Below, piece after piece: positions 24,234-25,404 of a stretch of DNA of 25,404 bases. Under the pieces are notes generated by a model. That model searched no databases, was not told the DNA's origin, and saw nothing but the letters and a program-made list of their open reading frames with translations. Within the stretch, counting starts at the first letter, position 1. Every line of letters starts with the position of its first letter. This stretch comes from a virus: IMG/VR virus record IMGVR_UViG_3300025138_000318, positions 1 through 25,404 of that record, one strand, 5' to 3'. Position numbers and translations under genes: made by a program.

Positions 24234-25404
24234 TTAAATAATTCCATCCCAAGGTTCTATATCTAATTCATTTTGAATATTATCAATTCTTACACCAAAT
24301 CCACTCGATGTGTTGGTAGGAGCGTTAGATGCATATAGTAAACCAACAAGTTTAAATGTGCTTAGAGCCGGCATTGTTGAACTTAAACAAGCAAATAAAG
24401 CTGAACCTGAATCTCCACCAGCTGCAGGTGCTCCATTGTTATTTTTCATTTTAAAATCTAAATTTTCAATAAACCGCAAGTAGCCGCTACTAGTAAACCC
24501 CGTAACGTTAATACTGCGATTAACGGATGTCATAATAATCTCATCACGATATAGCCCTCCATATGTACCAAAAATACCACTTGGTGCATAACCAATACCA
24601 GATAGACCAATACCATCTGTATAAATTATTGTTCCACCGTATTCACCAGCGAAATTTACACTATTCGTATCACTTCCTCCTAGAGAAGCCCTATACACTA
24701 ACGAACCACATGCATTTGTAACGCTATTTGGCAGCATGTTATCCCATTTTTTTAAATCAAAATATGTGGTATATGGTAATAAAGTTTGTATATCGTAATC
24801 TGTACCATTACCTAGTGTATCAATCCATGTATCAGCGTTAAAGTTTACACTATTCGAATCAGCTCCAAGCCCATATATGTTATTACCTGATAATATAGTC
24901 ATCGTTGACTCTGAAGTCCCACGACCATTAATAGTTTCAGTCTTTTCAGTTATTACAATATCTTCACCATTATATTGTAAATACCCACTGGCATAACTCT
25001 GATGGGTAATGGCTGTAGGTTTAGAAAAGGTTAATATTTTATCGTCTTCAGTTTGAAAGAGTAATGGTGCATAAACGTTTTTACCTAAATCCCCATCCTT
25101 ATTAGAATTGGTAAATATTTTTTTAATTTTAATATTTTGACCATCTACTATTAATGGTATTTTAGTGTGTAATAAGTCCGGTGATGACGACAATGACCAA
25201 TTACCGGTTGGATGCGATGCAATTACTTGAGGAGGGGTTTGTATAAATCCATTAAAAAGCATCGGACTCATCGACCGCCTATCAACATAACTTATTTTAT
25301 CTAAACTATAATACGCTGCAAATAAATCCCCGGATGCTGAAATAGCGTAAAGAAATGAATCATCATCAGTATTATGGAAACCAAAATCAATCCATTCCCC
25401 TGGA
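24234..25404 (-). CDS. Putative trypsin-like protease-domain virion protein, partial (5' end outside window)
   Basis: The reading frame does not begin at the ATG at 25271: upstream codons stay open to the window edge (from 25403, giving PGEWIDFGFHNTDDDSFLYA and onward), so the gene is truncated here and at least 389 residues are seen. Near the C-terminus GGDSGSALF (Ser codon 24408-24410) matches the nucleophile motif of chymotrypsin-fold proteases, followed by VGLLYA as in the usual V-G-hydrophobic strand. An earlier QTPPQVIASHP (His codon 25212-25214) could be the catalytic His segment, and the Asp of DGDLGKNVYAPLLF a candidate third residue. The His and Asp are tentative. The protein could process virion components, cut host surface protein, or be an inactive fold. 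It is followed after 3 bases by the Calx-beta gene. Confidence 0.7.
   Translation of the reverse strand, partial: PGEWIDFGFHNTDDDSFLYAISASGDLFAAYYSLDKISYVDRRSMSPMLFNGFIQTPPQVIASHPTGNWSLSSSPDLLHTKIPLIVDGQNIKIKKIFTNSNKDGDLGKNVYAPLLFQTEDDKILTFSKPTAITHQSYASGYLQYNGEDIVITEKTETINGRGTSESTMTILSGNNIYGLGADSNSVNFNADTWIDTLGNGTDYDIQTLLPYTTYFDLKKWDNMLPNSVTNACGSLVYRASLGGSDTNSVNFAGEYGGTIIYTDGIGLSGIGYAPSGIFGTYGGLYRDEIIMTSVNRSINVTGFTSSGYLRFIENLDFKMKNNNGAPAAGGDSGSALFACLSSTMPALSTFKLVGLLYASNAPTNTSSGFGVRIDNIQNELDIEPWDGII

Noticed and set aside
25269-25271. ATG at 25271 as the start of the GDSGS gene
   Set aside because: The frame stays open upstream to the window edge with coding-like sequence and no ribosome-binding site or late promoter is seen here, so it is an internal Met of a truncated gene.
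1-25404. tRNA genes, CRISPR arrays, insertion sequences, integrase or attachment sites
   Set aside because: Gaps between genes are all under 140 bases and none shows cloverleaf, spaced direct repeats, transposase motifs or terminal inverted repeats.

Overview
The window is a structural-gene segment of an AT-rich, distantly T4-like tailed phage (contractile tail, marine type). The basis is a set of T4 homologues in late-gene order: the prohead scaffold (gp22-like), the major capsid protein (gp23), a gp5-like baseplate hub/spike, gp25 and the gp6 baseplate wedge. These sit among large Asn/Ser-rich virion proteins and tail-fibre proteins ending in the peptidase S74 chaperone. No host, tRNA, CRISPR or integrase gene is visible. 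The host cannot be named from this sequence.

Layout. 42-2469 (+): scaffold and capsid genes, closed by a strong intrinsic terminator at 2495-2528. 2604-4852 (-): a compact three-gene operon read toward the capsid gene, made of a TGT/DpdA-like transglycosylase, a P-loop kinase-like protein and a long-form QueF reductase. This is the most interesting part. QueF makes preQ1 from preQ0 and DpdA-type enzymes exchange guanine in DNA for 7-deazaguanines, so the cassette predicts phage DNA carrying a preQ1-type base. 4903-14218 (+): a baseplate block with an unknown tail protein, gp5-like hub, a 912-residue unknown, gp25, gp6 and a PKD-domain protein. 14215-25404 (-): a convergent block of fibre/adsorption-type proteins: two adjacent S74 proteins, a beta-propeller protein, a 1325-residue giant, a Calx-beta repeat protein, and a protein with a trypsin-like GDSGS motif that runs off the right edge.

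Expression signals. Seven genes are preceded by TAAATAT, matching the core of the T4 late promoter TATAAATA, placed only 4-9 bases before the start codon, and an eighth gene has a one-mismatch version. Few of these genes have a Shine-Dalgarno sequence, which suggests leaderless or nearly leaderless late mRNAs. The modification operon instead has a sigma70-like promoter (TTGATA, 16 bp, TATAAT). This fits early expression of the DNA-modifying enzymes and late expression of the virion genes. The 7-deazaguanine cassette thus sits as an oppositely oriented, differently timed module between head and tail genes.
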